Shown piece after piece: positions 6,840-13,330 of a stretch of 19,137 nucleotides of DNA. Below the pieces are notes generated by a model that was given only the letters and a program-made list of their open reading frames with translations, did no database searches and was not told the DNA's origin. Within the stretch, counting starts at the first letter, position 1. Every line of letters starts with the position of its first letter. Origin of the DNA: JBEIJQ01 sp040380145 (GTDB taxonomy: Bacteria; Bacteroidota; Bacteroidia; Chitinophagales; Saprospiraceae); the NCBI GenBank assembly GCA_040380145.1, contig JBEIJQ010000054.1, forward strand, positions 1 to 19,137, read 5' to 3'. The position numbers were made by a program, and so were the translations under genes.

Positions 6840-7778
6840 TTATCCCTCCTCTCCTCCCTCCCCCAAAAAACGCAGGTTTCTCTGCAGCCCTTCCCATTTG
6901 GTCCTTTTCACGGCCGATTTCCGGAAAACGCGCTGAAAGACATCTTCGGTCATTTCCCGCCAAGCGCGCCCGTCCATTTCGAGCAGTTCGGGGTGCGGCA
7001 TGAAGGCCGGTTCCGAGTGGGGCAGAGCAAAGCGGTTCCAAGGACAAACGTCCTGGCAAATATCACAACCGAAGGCCCAGCCCTCCATTTTGCCGCGGAA
7101 CTCTTCGGGTATGGCGTCCCGCAGTTCGATCGTGAGGTAGGAGATGCACTTGCTCGCGTCGAGCAGGTAGCCGTCGGGGTGGATGGCGTCAGTCGGACAG
7201 GCGTCTATGCAGCGGGTGCAGCGGCCGCAATGGTCTTTGACCGGACCGTCGTACCGATCGAAATCCAAGTCGCTGATCAGCACGGCCAGAAAGTAGTACG
7301 AACCCCGTTGGCGGTTGATCAGCAGCGTGTTCTTGCCCAGCCAGCCGAGCCCGCCGCGCTTGGCCCATTCGCGCTCCATGACGGGCGCGGAGTCCACGAA
7401 ACAGCGTCCCTGGAAATCCCCGATCTCGCCGCGCAGCCCGTCCATCAGTTCGCGCAGCTTGTGTCTGATCACGTGGTGGTAATCCTCGCCGTAGGCGTAC
7501 TTGGCGATCTTGGGCGCATCGGGGTCGCGCTGGGTCTCGGGCGGGGCGTAGTTGAACAGGAAAGTGGCCACTGAGCGGGCGCCTTCGACCAGTTTGCGGG
7601 GGTCGATGCGCAGGTCGAAGTGGTTTTCCATCCAAGCCATTTTGCCGTGGTGGCCTTGGTTGAGCCACGCCTCGAGGCGGCGGCCCTCCTCGGTGAGTTC
7701 TTCGGCGCGCGAGAAACCCACGTGGTCGAAACCGAGGCGGTAGGCCGCTTCGCGCAGCCTTTGTGCGGAGGCCTTCAC
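6840..7778 (-). CDS. queG: Epoxyqueuosine reductase
   Basis: This 312-residue cobalamin-dependent iron-sulfur enzyme reduces epoxyqueuosine to queuosine in the tRNA wobble position. The family motif DSAPVMERE holds the catalytic-site Asp (D129) and is followed by LGWLGKNTLLI. The ferredoxin-like cysteines are C184, C187, C190 and C194 (CGRCTRCIDACP), with C238, C241 and C245 (CDICQDVCPWN) in the second cluster, as expected for two 4Fe-4S centres. The start is inferred to be the GTG at 7778, 4 nt after the mqnC stop. Longer upstream reading lies antisense-free but inside mqnC in another frame. The GTG start gives MKASAQRLREAAYRLGF, the normal QueG N-terminus. It is likely co-transcribed with mqnC. 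Confidence 0.93.
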   Translation of the reverse strand: MKASAQRLREAAYRLGFDHVGFSRAEELTEEGRRLEAWLNQGHHGKMAWMENHFDLRIDPRKLVEGARSVATFLFNYAPPETQRDPDAPKIAKYAYGEDYHHVIRHKLRELMDGLRGEIGDFQGRCFVDSAPVMEREWAKRGGLGWLGKNTLLINRQRGSYYFLAVLISDLDFDRYDGPVKDHCGRCTRCIDACPTDAIHPDGYLLDASKCISYLTIELRDAIPEEFRGKMEGWAFGCDICQDVCPWNRFALPHSEPAFMPHPELLEMDGRAWREMTEDVFQRVFRKSAVKRTKWEGLQRNLRFLGEGGEEG

Positions 7779-7782
7779 GCCG

Positions 7783-8925
7783 TCAGTCCACTTGGAGGGT
7801 GGAGCGGTCGAGCTCCTGCTGGCGCATGTTGGCCGGCAGTTCGCGGAAGTCGTACTGTTGGTCGCGCAGCTGCGGCTCGAAACCCGCCTCGCGGATGGCC
7901 TGTTGGATGCCGTTGGCGGTGAAGCGGAAAGAAGCGCCGGCGGCCGAGACCACATTCTCCTCGATCATGATGCTGCCGAAATCGTTGGCTCCCGCGTGCA
8001 GGCACACCTGCGCCACTTGTTTGCCCACCGTCAGCCAGGAAGCCTGGATGTTGGGCACGTTGGGCAGCATCAGGCGGCTGAGGGCGATCATCCGCACATA
8101 TTCGTCGCCGGTGACCGTGTTGCGGGCCCGCTTGATCTTTTTGAGGATCGTATCCTCGTCTTGGAAAGGCCACGGGATGAAAGCCAAAAATCCCTTGGCG
8201 TCCGCGGGCTTTTCGGATTGCACTTGTCGGATCCAAGCGAGGTGCTCGAAGCGCTCGAAGTTGGTTTCGATGTGCCCGAACATCATGGTGGCAGAGGTGG
8301 TGATCCGCAATTGGTGGGCCGCCCGCATCACATCCAGCCATTCCTGCCCGGAGCATTTGCCCTTGGAAATCAGCCGCCGCACCCGATCGTTGAGGATCTC
8401 CGCGCCGGCGCCGGGCAGCGAATCCAGACCGGCCTCTTGGAGAACGCGCAATACTTCCGTGTGGGAAGTCCCCTCCAGTTTGGCGATGTGCGCGATCTCG
8501 GGCGGACCCAGCGCGTGCAGCTTGAGGTTCGGGTACAGCGATTTGAGCTCGCGGAAAAGCCCGGCGTAATAGTCCAGCCCGAGATCGGGATGGTGCCCGC
8601 CCTGCAAGAGCAGCTGCTCGCCGCCGTAGGCAAAAGTTTCCTCTATCTTCTGCTTGTATTCTTCGATCGTCGTGATATACGCCTCTCCGTGGCCGGGACG
8701 GCGGTAGAAATTGCAGAACTTGCAGTTGGCCACGCACACATTCGTGGTGTTGGAATTGCGGTCGATGATCCAAGTGACCTTTCGGTGCGGAACATGCCGG
8801 AAACGCAGCCCGTTGGCCACGTGCATCAATTCGGCCGTAGAGGCGCGCTCGAACAGGAACACGCCCTCCTCGGGCGTCAGCCATTCCAGCCGGCCTGCGC
8901 GGTGCAGCAGATCTTGGACATCCAT
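7783..8925 (-). CDS. mqnC: Cyclic dehypoxanthinyl futalosine synthase (radical SAM)
   Basis: This 380-residue radical SAM enzyme cyclises dehypoxanthine futalosine in the futalosine pathway to menaquinone. The 4Fe-4S motif is C64-x3-C68-x2-C71 (NVCVANCKFCNFYR). MqnC-type signatures follow: LLLQGGHHPDLGLDYY, SLPGAGAEILNDRVR, ATMMFGHIET and FIPWPFQDEDT. SLPGAGAEIL and GHHPDLG favour MqnC over its relative MqnE (aminofutalosine synthase), though the two are close enough to be confused. The ATG at 8925 (MDVQDLLHRAGR) gives the standard length. Forty-two further in-frame codons upstream look non-coding. The region just before the start is A/T-rich, with no Shine-Dalgarno. Other mqn genes are not in the window. 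Confidence 0.93.
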   Translation of the reverse strand: MDVQDLLHRAGRLEWLTPEEGVFLFERASTAELMHVANGLRFRHVPHRKVTWIIDRNSNTTNVCVANCKFCNFYRRPGHGEAYITTIEEYKQKIEETFAYGGEQLLLQGGHHPDLGLDYYAGLFRELKSLYPNLKLHALGPPEIAHIAKLEGTSHTEVLRVLQEAGLDSLPGAGAEILNDRVRRLISKGKCSGQEWLDVMRAAHQLRITTSATMMFGHIETNFERFEHLAWIRQVQSEKPADAKGFLAFIPWPFQDEDTILKKIKRARNTVTGDEYVRMIALSRLMLPNVPNIQASWLTVGKQVAQVCLHAGANDFGSIMIEENVVSAAGASFRFTANGIQQAIREAGFEPQLRDQQYDFRELPANMRQQELDRSTLQVD

Positions 8926-9006
8926 GGGAGAAATTATTTTTTTCGAAAAACTGCGTAAAAAAACGAAAAACAGCCAACATCTGCCAAAGGTTGCCCATCC
9001 GCCAAA

Positions 9007-9028
9007 AACCGCCGTCCGGACGACGGTT
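9007..9028. repeat. 22-bp near-perfect palindrome upstream of mqnC
   Basis: AACCGCCGTCC (9007-9017) is followed directly by GGACGACGGTT (9018-9028), an inverted repeat with a single mismatched pair (9012/9023). It lies in the 208-nt divergent region between mqnC and the T9SS cargo gene, about 80 bp before the mqnC start. A run of six T follows at 9033-9038 on the plus strand, but no plus-strand gene ends here, so a protein-binding site is as likely as a terminator. Confidence 0.5.
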
Positions 9029-9062
9029 CCGCATTTTTTGTCACAGAGCAAAAAATTTATTT

Positions 9063-9079
9063 AGTGTACAATATACACT
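9063..9079 (+). promoter_or_regulatory. Candidate operator in the T9SS cargo promoter
   Basis: AGTGTA (9063-9068) and TACACT (9074-9079) form a perfect 6-bp inverted repeat with a 5-bp spacer. It overlaps the -33 position and lies just before the -7 element at 9087-9094, where a bound regulator would block or modulate RNA polymerase. The regulator is unknown. Confidence 0.45.
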
Positions 9080-9094
9080 TTCTCTTTATATTTG
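9064..9094 (+). promoter_or_regulatory. Promoter of the T9SS cargo gene
   Basis: TATATTTG (9087-9094) matches the Bacteroidota TAnnTTTG -7 element exactly. The best -33 candidate is a weak GTG at 9064-9066, at the correct 20-bp spacing. Transcription would start near 9101, giving a leader of about 33 nt before the ATG at 9134. Confidence 0.6.
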
Positions 9095-9133
9095 CACCGA
9101 CAATATTATTCAAACGTCAAAACTTTTTTATCC

Positions 9134-10477
9134 ATGAAAAAAATGCTACTCTTAGTCTGCATGATGGCTTCCGTCACGGCCTTCGCGCAAAGCTTCAACG
9201 TGACGTTCCAAGTGAACATGTCCAACCAGACGGTCGGGGCCAACGGCGTGCACATCGCCGGCAACTTACAGGCCGCCGCCGGTTTCCCCGGTGACTGGGA
9301 TCCCGCCACCACCGAGTTGACGGACGCCAACGCCGACGGCATCTACGAAGTGACGGTGCAGCTGCCCGCCGGCACGTACCAGTACAAGTTCATCAACGGC
9401 AACGCTTGGGGCACCGACGAGGCTGTCCCGGGCGCCTGCAACGCCGGTGGCAACCGCGAAGTAGTGGTTTCCGCCGACGCGACCGTTCCCTCCGTTTGTT
9501 TCGGCACCTGCGACGCCGTCTGCAACGTCGTGGTCCCCGTGCAGGTGACCTTGCGCGTGGACATGAGCGGCGAGGCCAACACGCCCGACACGATCCACGT
9601 GGCCGGCCAGTTCCAAGGCTGGAACCCCGGCGGTACGGCGATGACGGACGCCAACGGCGACGGCATCTACGAGGCCGTGGTGACGATGAACTCCGGCCTG
9701 CAGCCCTACAAATTCGTCAAAGGCAACTCCTGGGGCCAAGACGAAGCGATCCCCTGCCCCTGCGCAGTGGGCGGCAACCGCGAACTGAGCGTGCCCAACA
9801 ACGGACCCACCTTCGACGCACCGGTGGTGTGCTTCGCCCAGTGCGCTGCCTGCCCCGCCAACACCGTTGACGTTGAGTTCTACATGAACATCGACCCGAA
9901 CATCACCGGCCAGCTCCCGGGCGGTGTGCAAGCGGTCCGCGTGTTCGCTCCCCTCGCCACGGAATATCCGATGGTGAACGAGCCCGCCGGCAGCGACCAG
10001 TGGAAAGCCGTGGTGACGCTCCCCGCCGGCACCTTCGTGTACGACTTCAAGATCGACGCCACGGAAGAAAACTCCACCGACCTCAACAGCTGCGGCTGCG
10101 AGTACTTCGGTGGCGACCGCCGTCGCTCGCTCGACCTCACGGGCCAAACCGGCACGGTCACGCTCCCCAGCTACTACTTCGACGCTTGCACGATAGCCAC
10201 CACCTTGACCGGCCTCAACCAGATCGCCGATATCAACCGCTTCACGGTGGCCCCCAATCCGTTCGACGGAAACGCAGTGGTGTCGTTCAACAACGAAGCC
10301 GGCAAAGAGTACACGCTCGTGCTGACCAACATCACCGGCCAAACGGTGCGCACCATCGGCAACATCACCGGCGAACAAGTGTCCATCTCCCGCGACGGCC
10401 TCGCTTCGGGCCTCTACTTCCTGACGCTCCAGAACAATGCCGGCGAGCGTCTCACCCACAAAGTGGTCATTCGTTGA
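9134..10477 (+). CDS. Secreted modular protein with type A T9SS sorting domain
   Basis: This 447-residue protein starts with a signal peptide (MKKMLLLVCMMASVTAFAQ). It has two homologous beta-sandwich modules (about 22-135 and 136-240) of the E-set/CBM-like type, both reading VxVDMS-like, HxAGxFQGW-like, TDANxDGIYE, YKFxxGNxWGxDE and GGNRE. Each ends in a CFxxCxxxC-like cysteine cluster. A third, more diverged module spans about 242-355 (VDVEFYMNID, FVYDFKID, CGCEYFGGDRR). The C-terminus (about 367-447) is a type A sorting domain: FTVAPNPFDG, YTLVLTNITGQTVRTI, ASGLYFLTLQNNAGE and KVVIR. The sorting domain sends proteins across the outer membrane by T9SS and is normally cleaved. The modules suggest glycan binding, which is inference; no catalytic domain is visible. 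It is monocistronic, with its own promoter and a strong terminator. Confidence 0.88.
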   Translation: MKKMLLLVCMMASVTAFAQSFNVTFQVNMSNQTVGANGVHIAGNLQAAAGFPGDWDPATTELTDANADGIYEVTVQLPAGTYQYKFINGNAWGTDEAVPGACNAGGNREVVVSADATVPSVCFGTCDAVCNVVVPVQVTLRVDMSGEANTPDTIHVAGQFQGWNPGGTAMTDANGDGIYEAVVTMNSGLQPYKFVKGNSWGQDEAIPCPCAVGGNRELSVPNNGPTFDAPVVCFAQCAACPANTVDVEFYMNIDPNITGQLPGGVQAVRVFAPLATEYPMVNEPAGSDQWKAVVTLPAGTFVYDFKIDATEENSTDLNSCGCEYFGGDRRRSLDLTGQTGTVTLPSYYFDACTIATTLTGLNQIADINRFTVAPNPFDGNAVVSFNNEAGKEYTLVLTNITGQTVRTIGNITGEQVSISRDGLASGLYFLTLQNNAGERLTHKVVIR

Positions 10478-10496
10478 TTTACCATAAGCCATGAGA

Positions 10497-10561
10497 CCGG
10501 CCGATGGGCCGGAACCCCAAGACCGTCACCGATCTCTGTGATCCGTGGCGGTCTTTTTTTT
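10497..10561 (+). terminator. Intrinsic terminator of the T9SS cargo gene
   Basis: AAGACCGTCAC (10519-10529) pairs with GTGGCGGTCTT (10545-10555) as an 11-bp stem with one G-U pair, and an inner GAT/ATC pair extends it. The 3' arm runs into eight T (10554-10561). Just before it, CCGGCC (10497-10502) and GGCCGG (10507-10512) form a second compact hairpin with a 4-nt loop. Confidence 0.85.
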
Positions 10562-10590
10562 GGGTGAAAATGGTCGGAGCGTTCTCTGTT

Positions 10591-10615
10591 GCGGCAAAAA
10601 GCGTTTTTTTGCCGC
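10591..10615. repeat. Perfect 10-bp inverted repeat before the CoA-transferase
   Basis: GCGGCAAAAA (10591-10600) and TTTTTGCCGC (10606-10615) are perfect complements around a 5-nt loop. No T tract follows the second arm. Further on, GAAAAAATTTTTTC (10653-10666) is another perfect palindrome. Both lie in the AT-rich leader region 10562-10707, in which no gene or clear TAnnTTTG promoter was seen. Confidence 0.5.
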
Positions 10616-10707
10616 TCTCGTGCCCTGCTTGCACAGGTTTTTTCTTTTTTGGGAAAAAATTTTTTCGAAAAAAATCCCCGTCCTTTCCACAAAACGCATC
10701 CCTGAAA

Positions 10708-11649
10708 ATGCTGGTCCTCGATTTCACCAAACTGCTGCCCGGCCCGCTGGCCACCCGCCAACTCGCCGAAATGGGTTTCCGCGTGGTGAAGATCGAACAC
10801 CCCGACAGCCCCGACCCCGCGCGCTTTTACCCGCCGATGATCGACGGCCAAGGAGCCGTTTTCGTGGCGCTCAACGCCGACAAGGAACTCCTGTCGATAG
10901 ATTACCGCAGTCTGCAGGGGCGGGAAGCAATACTCGACTGGGTGCGCCGGGCGGATGTGCTCGTGGAAAGTTTCCGGCCGGGGGCCATGGCGGCCTGGGG
11001 CCTCGATTACGAGAGCCTGTCGGCCGTCAACCCCGGATTGGTGTACGCCTCTGTCACCGGATACGGGCAGACCGGGCCCAGGGCCAAATTGGCCGGGCAC
11101 GACCTGAACTACATCGCCCTGAGCGGCCTGCTCGCGCTCAACTTCGATGCCCAGGGCGACCCTGTCATTCCCGACATGCAGATCGCCGACGTGGCCGGAG
11201 GCAGCCAGCAGGCCGTGAACGCCGTTCTCCACGCCCTGCTGGAGCGCGGGCGAACCGGCAGGGGGCGGTACCTCGACATATCGATGCTCGACGGCGTGCG
11301 CCCGTTGCTCACCGTGGCAAGGGCCTTCATTGCCGCCGGGGAAGCGTTTGAGCCGGGACGGCCCTCCATCCTTTCCGGGCGCTGGGCCAACTACAATGTG
11401 TACCGCTGCGCCGATGGGCGGCACCTGGCCCTCGGAGCCCTGGAACCCAAGTTCTGGAACGCTTTCTGCCTCTGGGCCGGGCGGCCCGATTGGGCTGAAA
11501 GGTTCACCGTGGACGATGCCGGACAGGCCGAACTGCGGCGCGAACTGGCGGATTTTTTCTTGCAAAAAAACATGGCCGAATGGACGGCCCTTTCCGAAGG
11601 GACCGATTTTTGTCTGACGCCCGTTCTGTACCCCGACGAGGCCGACTGA
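10708..11649 (+). CDS. CaiB/BaiF-family (class III) CoA-transferase, short form
   Basis: This 313-residue protein belongs to the class III CoA-transferase family, which includes formyl-CoA transferase, CaiB and alpha-methylacyl-CoA racemase. The N-terminus (VLDFTKLLPGPLATRQLAEMGFRVVKIEHPD) and ADVLVESFRPGAMAAWGLDYESL are characteristic. The catalytic Asp is D161 in DMQIADVAGG, and SVTGYGQTGPRAKLAGHDLNY precedes it. Spacing resembles alpha-methylacyl-CoA racemase more than oxalate-type transferases, so the substrate cannot be given. It ends soon after the TPVLYPDEA motif, where family members usually carry several dozen more residues. No continuation was found in the other frames. The start at 10708 is slightly shorter than usual. 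It is either a compact lineage variant or C-terminally truncated. Confidence 0.85.
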   Translation: MLVLDFTKLLPGPLATRQLAEMGFRVVKIEHPDSPDPARFYPPMIDGQGAVFVALNADKELLSIDYRSLQGREAILDWVRRADVLVESFRPGAMAAWGLDYESLSAVNPGLVYASVTGYGQTGPRAKLAGHDLNYIALSGLLALNFDAQGDPVIPDMQIADVAGGSQQAVNAVLHALLERGRTGRGRYLDISMLDGVRPLLTVARAFIAAGEAFEPGRPSILSGRWANYNVYRCADGRHLALGALEPKFWNAFCLWAGRPDWAERFTVDDAGQAELRRELADFFLQKNMAEWTALSEGTDFCLTPVLYPDEAD

Positions 11650-11683
11650 AACGGCCTTTCTTCCGATTTTGTGCTTTCTTTCG

Positions 11684-11691
11684 CATATTTG
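11684..11691 (+). promoter_or_regulatory. Weak -7-like element before the DsbD-alpha cluster
   Basis: CATATTTG differs from TAnnTTTG only at the first base and lies 24 bp before the ATG at 11716, a sensible distance. No good -33 element was found at 19-21 bp. It would drive the lipoprotein gene and possibly the whole thiol-disulfide cluster. Confidence 0.35.
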
Positions 11692-11715
11692 CACCTGACA
11701 AAACCTGCCTCTCAG

Positions 11716-12261
11716 ATGACCACCAGCGTTCGATCCCTGTTTTTTTCCGCCGGCCTGTCGGCCATGGCGGTCTTGTTCTGCGGCTGTCCGGCCAAGCCCT
11801 CACCGACCGGGCAACCGCAAGGATCGGCGACCGAGATCGCGCTCGTGCCCAAGGACGCGCAGACCGGTGCAGACGGCAGCTACATCCGCTGGACGGCCTC
11901 TCTGGCCCAGGGAGAAGATGGCATCAAACTGCTGGTTTTCAAGGCTACGCTCGACGAGGGTTGGGTAATTTATTCGGTCGATCAGGACAATGCCGACGGC
12001 CCCAATCCTACCGTCATCACGTTGACGGGCGAAGGCTCTCAGCATGTGGGCGAGCCTTCGGAGGTCGGCACCCGTCGTGTAGAGGATATGGACGAGACCT
12101 TCGGGATGCCCTTGGTGCGTTTCGCCGGCGACCTGACCCTCACGCAGGGGCTTACCGTCAACGATCCCTCCCTGCCGATCACCGGCACCATCGCGTACGA
12201 TATGACCAACGGCGAAGAGGTGGCACACCATTTGGTGGAGTTCTCCGTTTCTGCCCAGTAG
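11716..12261 (+). CDS. Lipoprotein with a cysteine-less DsbD-alpha-like domain
   Basis: This 181-residue predicted lipoprotein has a hydrophobic signal ending in AVLFCGC. C24, preceded by Gly, is the likelier lipidated residue, with C22 the alternative. Residues about 55-178 follow the fold pattern of the DsbD N-terminal (alpha) domain: a YIRWTASL strand, LVFKATLDEGWVIYS, DGPNPTVITL and ITGTIAYDMTNGEE. The three paralogues immediately downstream have C-x5-C at the end of this domain. Here the matching residues read DMTNGEEVAHH, so both redox cysteines are gone and the mature chain has no cysteine beyond the anchor. It therefore cannot do thiol exchange itself. A structural, binding or adaptor role is inference. 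It is first in the cluster, 45 nt before the next gene. Confidence 0.8.
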   Translation: MTTSVRSLFFSAGLSAMAVLFCGCPAKPSPTGQPQGSATEIALVPKDAQTGADGSYIRWTASLAQGEDGIKLLVFKATLDEGWVIYSVDQDNADGPNPTVITLTGEGSQHVGEPSEVGTRRVEDMDETFGMPLVRFAGDLTLTQGLTVNDPSLPITGTIAYDMTNGEEVAHHLVEFSVSAQ

Positions 12262-12306
12262 TCCTCCAAATGGACATTCCGGTTTTCTTTTTTTCCCAAA
12301 AAACAG

Positions 12307-12771
12307 ATGCGAAAATTTCTGCTGATACTTCTTTGTTCGATCCTTTGCAGTGCCTCTTCCCTGGGGGCACAAGCGATCGAGCCGCTGCAATGGAAGTTTT
12401 CAGGCAGGCACCTCGGCGGCGACGAGTTCGAGCTGGTTTTTACGGCCAAGATCCAAAAAGGCTGGTCCACCTATTCGCAGTTCCATACCTCCGATGAAGG
12501 CCCCGTGCCCACGAGAGTGGTCTTTGAATCTCCGAACGCCACGCTGCTGGACGAAGGCTCCGAAGAGGGGCATCTGGTGCGGTTGGAAAAAGATCCCGTT
12601 TTCGGTGTCCCGGTGATCAATTTCCAAAAAGACTTTATCATCCGAAAGCACGTCCAAGTAAGCGATTGCGGCCTGCCCATCGTGGGCCGCATCACCGTGA
12701 TGTGCAGCAACGGGGAAAAATGCCTGCCCCCGAAAGAGTACGAATTTTCCGTTCTACTGAAAAAACCATAA
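12307..12771 (+). CDS. Secreted single-domain DsbD-alpha-like protein (paralogue 2)
   Basis: This 154-residue protein has a signal peptide (MRKFLLILLCSILCSASSLGAQA) followed by one DsbD-alpha-like domain (Bacteroidota disulphide-bond corrector type). The domain runs LQWKFSGRHLGGDEFELVF, AKIQKGWSTYSQF, GPVPTRVVF, KDPVFGVPVINF and MCSNGEKCLPPKEYEF. The C-x5-C pair in MCSNGEKC corresponds to the redox pair C103/C109 of E. coli DsbD alpha. An extra cysteine (VSDCGLP) precedes it. There is no membrane domain, so it should be a soluble periplasmic thiol carrier or substrate-side partner of the DsbD encoded two genes later. It is nearly identical at the DNA level to the next gene over its central part. 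Confidence 0.85.
   Translation: MRKFLLILLCSILCSASSLGAQAIEPLQWKFSGRHLGGDEFELVFTAKIQKGWSTYSQFHTSDEGPVPTRVVFESPNATLLDEGSEEGHLVRLEKDPVFGVPVINFQKDFIIRKHVQVSDCGLPIVGRITVMCSNGEKCLPPKEYEFSVLLKKP
12418..12482 (+). repeat. 65-bp direct repeat shared by two adjacent genes (partner copy 12934-12998)
   Basis: The stretch from GGCGACGAGTTCGAGCTGG to CACCTATTCGCAGTT occurs here and at 12934-12998 with only three mismatches in 65 bases. Synonymous positions are preserved as well. The gene ends match too (TGAAAAAACCATAAC in both). This marks a recent tandem duplication or gene conversion between the genes at 12307 and 12814. Confidence 0.85.
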
Positions 12772-12813
12772 CTTTTGACCCCCAAAAGGGAAATTTGCCT
12801 ATCTGTAATCCCC

Positions 12814-13287
12814 ATGAAAACAATTTTTGTTTCCGCCCGCGGCCTACTGCTCCTTTGTTTGGGGCTTTTGGCCTCTCCGCTCGCCGCACAGAACGGCCCG
12901 TTGAAATGGACCTTTGAGTCGAGCCATGTGCAGGGCGACGAGTTCGAGCTGGTTTTCACGGCCGAGATCCAAAAAGGCTGGGCCACCTATTCGCAGTTTC
13001 TGACCTCCGACGAAGGCCCCGTGCCGACGACGGTCACGTTCGAGTCCACCAATGCCTCGGTGTTGGGCGACGGAACCGAAGAAGGGCACAAGGTGCAGGT
13101 GGACAAAGATCCCGTTTTCGACATTCCCTTGGTGAAGTTCAAAGACACCTACGTCATCCGCAAGCGCATCAAGGTGAGCGACTACCGGACGCCCGTCGTC
13201 GGGCATGTGACCGCGATGTGCTGCGACGACGAAAAGTGTCTGCCCCCGAAAGATTTCGAATTTTCTTTTCAGTTGAAAAAACCATAA
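12814..13287 (+). CDS. Secreted single-domain DsbD-alpha-like protein (paralogue 3)
   Basis: This 157-residue protein starts at MKTIFVSARGLLLLCLGLL, a signal peptide with an AxA-type cleavage near SPLAAQ. A 13-codon upstream extension from 12775 is unlikely. The mature part is one DsbD-alpha-like domain: LKWTFESSHVQGDEFELVF, AEIQKGWATYSQF, GPVPTTVTF, KDPVFDIPLVKF, then MCCDDEKCLPPKDFEF. The redox pair is C-x5-C, with an additional adjacent Cys, exactly as in the alpha domain of the full DsbD downstream. It lacks the extra VSDC cysteine of paralogue 2. A terminator-like hairpin separates it from dsbD. Confidence 0.85.
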   Translation: MKTIFVSARGLLLLCLGLLASPLAAQNGPLKWTFESSHVQGDEFELVFTAEIQKGWATYSQFLTSDEGPVPTTVTFESTNASVLGDGTEEGHKVQVDKDPVFDIPLVKFKDTYVIRKRIKVSDYRTPVVGHVTAMCCDDEKCLPPKDFEFSFQLKKP

Positions 13288-13288
13288 C

Positions 13289-13320
13289 CGCCCGCCCGAA
13301 AGGGCAGGCGTTCATTTTTT
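13289..13320 (+). terminator. Terminator or attenuator between paralogue 3 and dsbD
   Basis: CGCCCGCCC (13289-13297), a GAAA tetraloop, then GGGCAGGCG (13302-13310) form a 9-bp GC stem with a single C/A mismatch. TTCA and six T (13315-13320) follow. It lies entirely in the 43-nt gap before dsbD, so it could separate expression of the small proteins from that of the membrane reductase. Confidence 0.7.
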
Positions 13321-13330
13321 GCAAGTCCGT

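Noticed and set aside
7783..8925. Assignment as MqnE (aminofutalosine synthase)
   Set aside because: Motifs SLPGAGAEIL, GHHPDLG and IPWPFQDEDT fit MqnC better, though the families are close.
12772..12788. CTTTTG/CAAAAG inverted repeat after paralogue 2
   Set aside because: Only 6 AT-rich pairs and no T tract afterwards, so it is not supported as a terminator.
12775..12813. Upstream start for paralogue 3 (MTPKREICLSVIP)
   Set aside because: It would place charged residues before the signal peptide; the ATG at 12814 gives a standard signal sequence.
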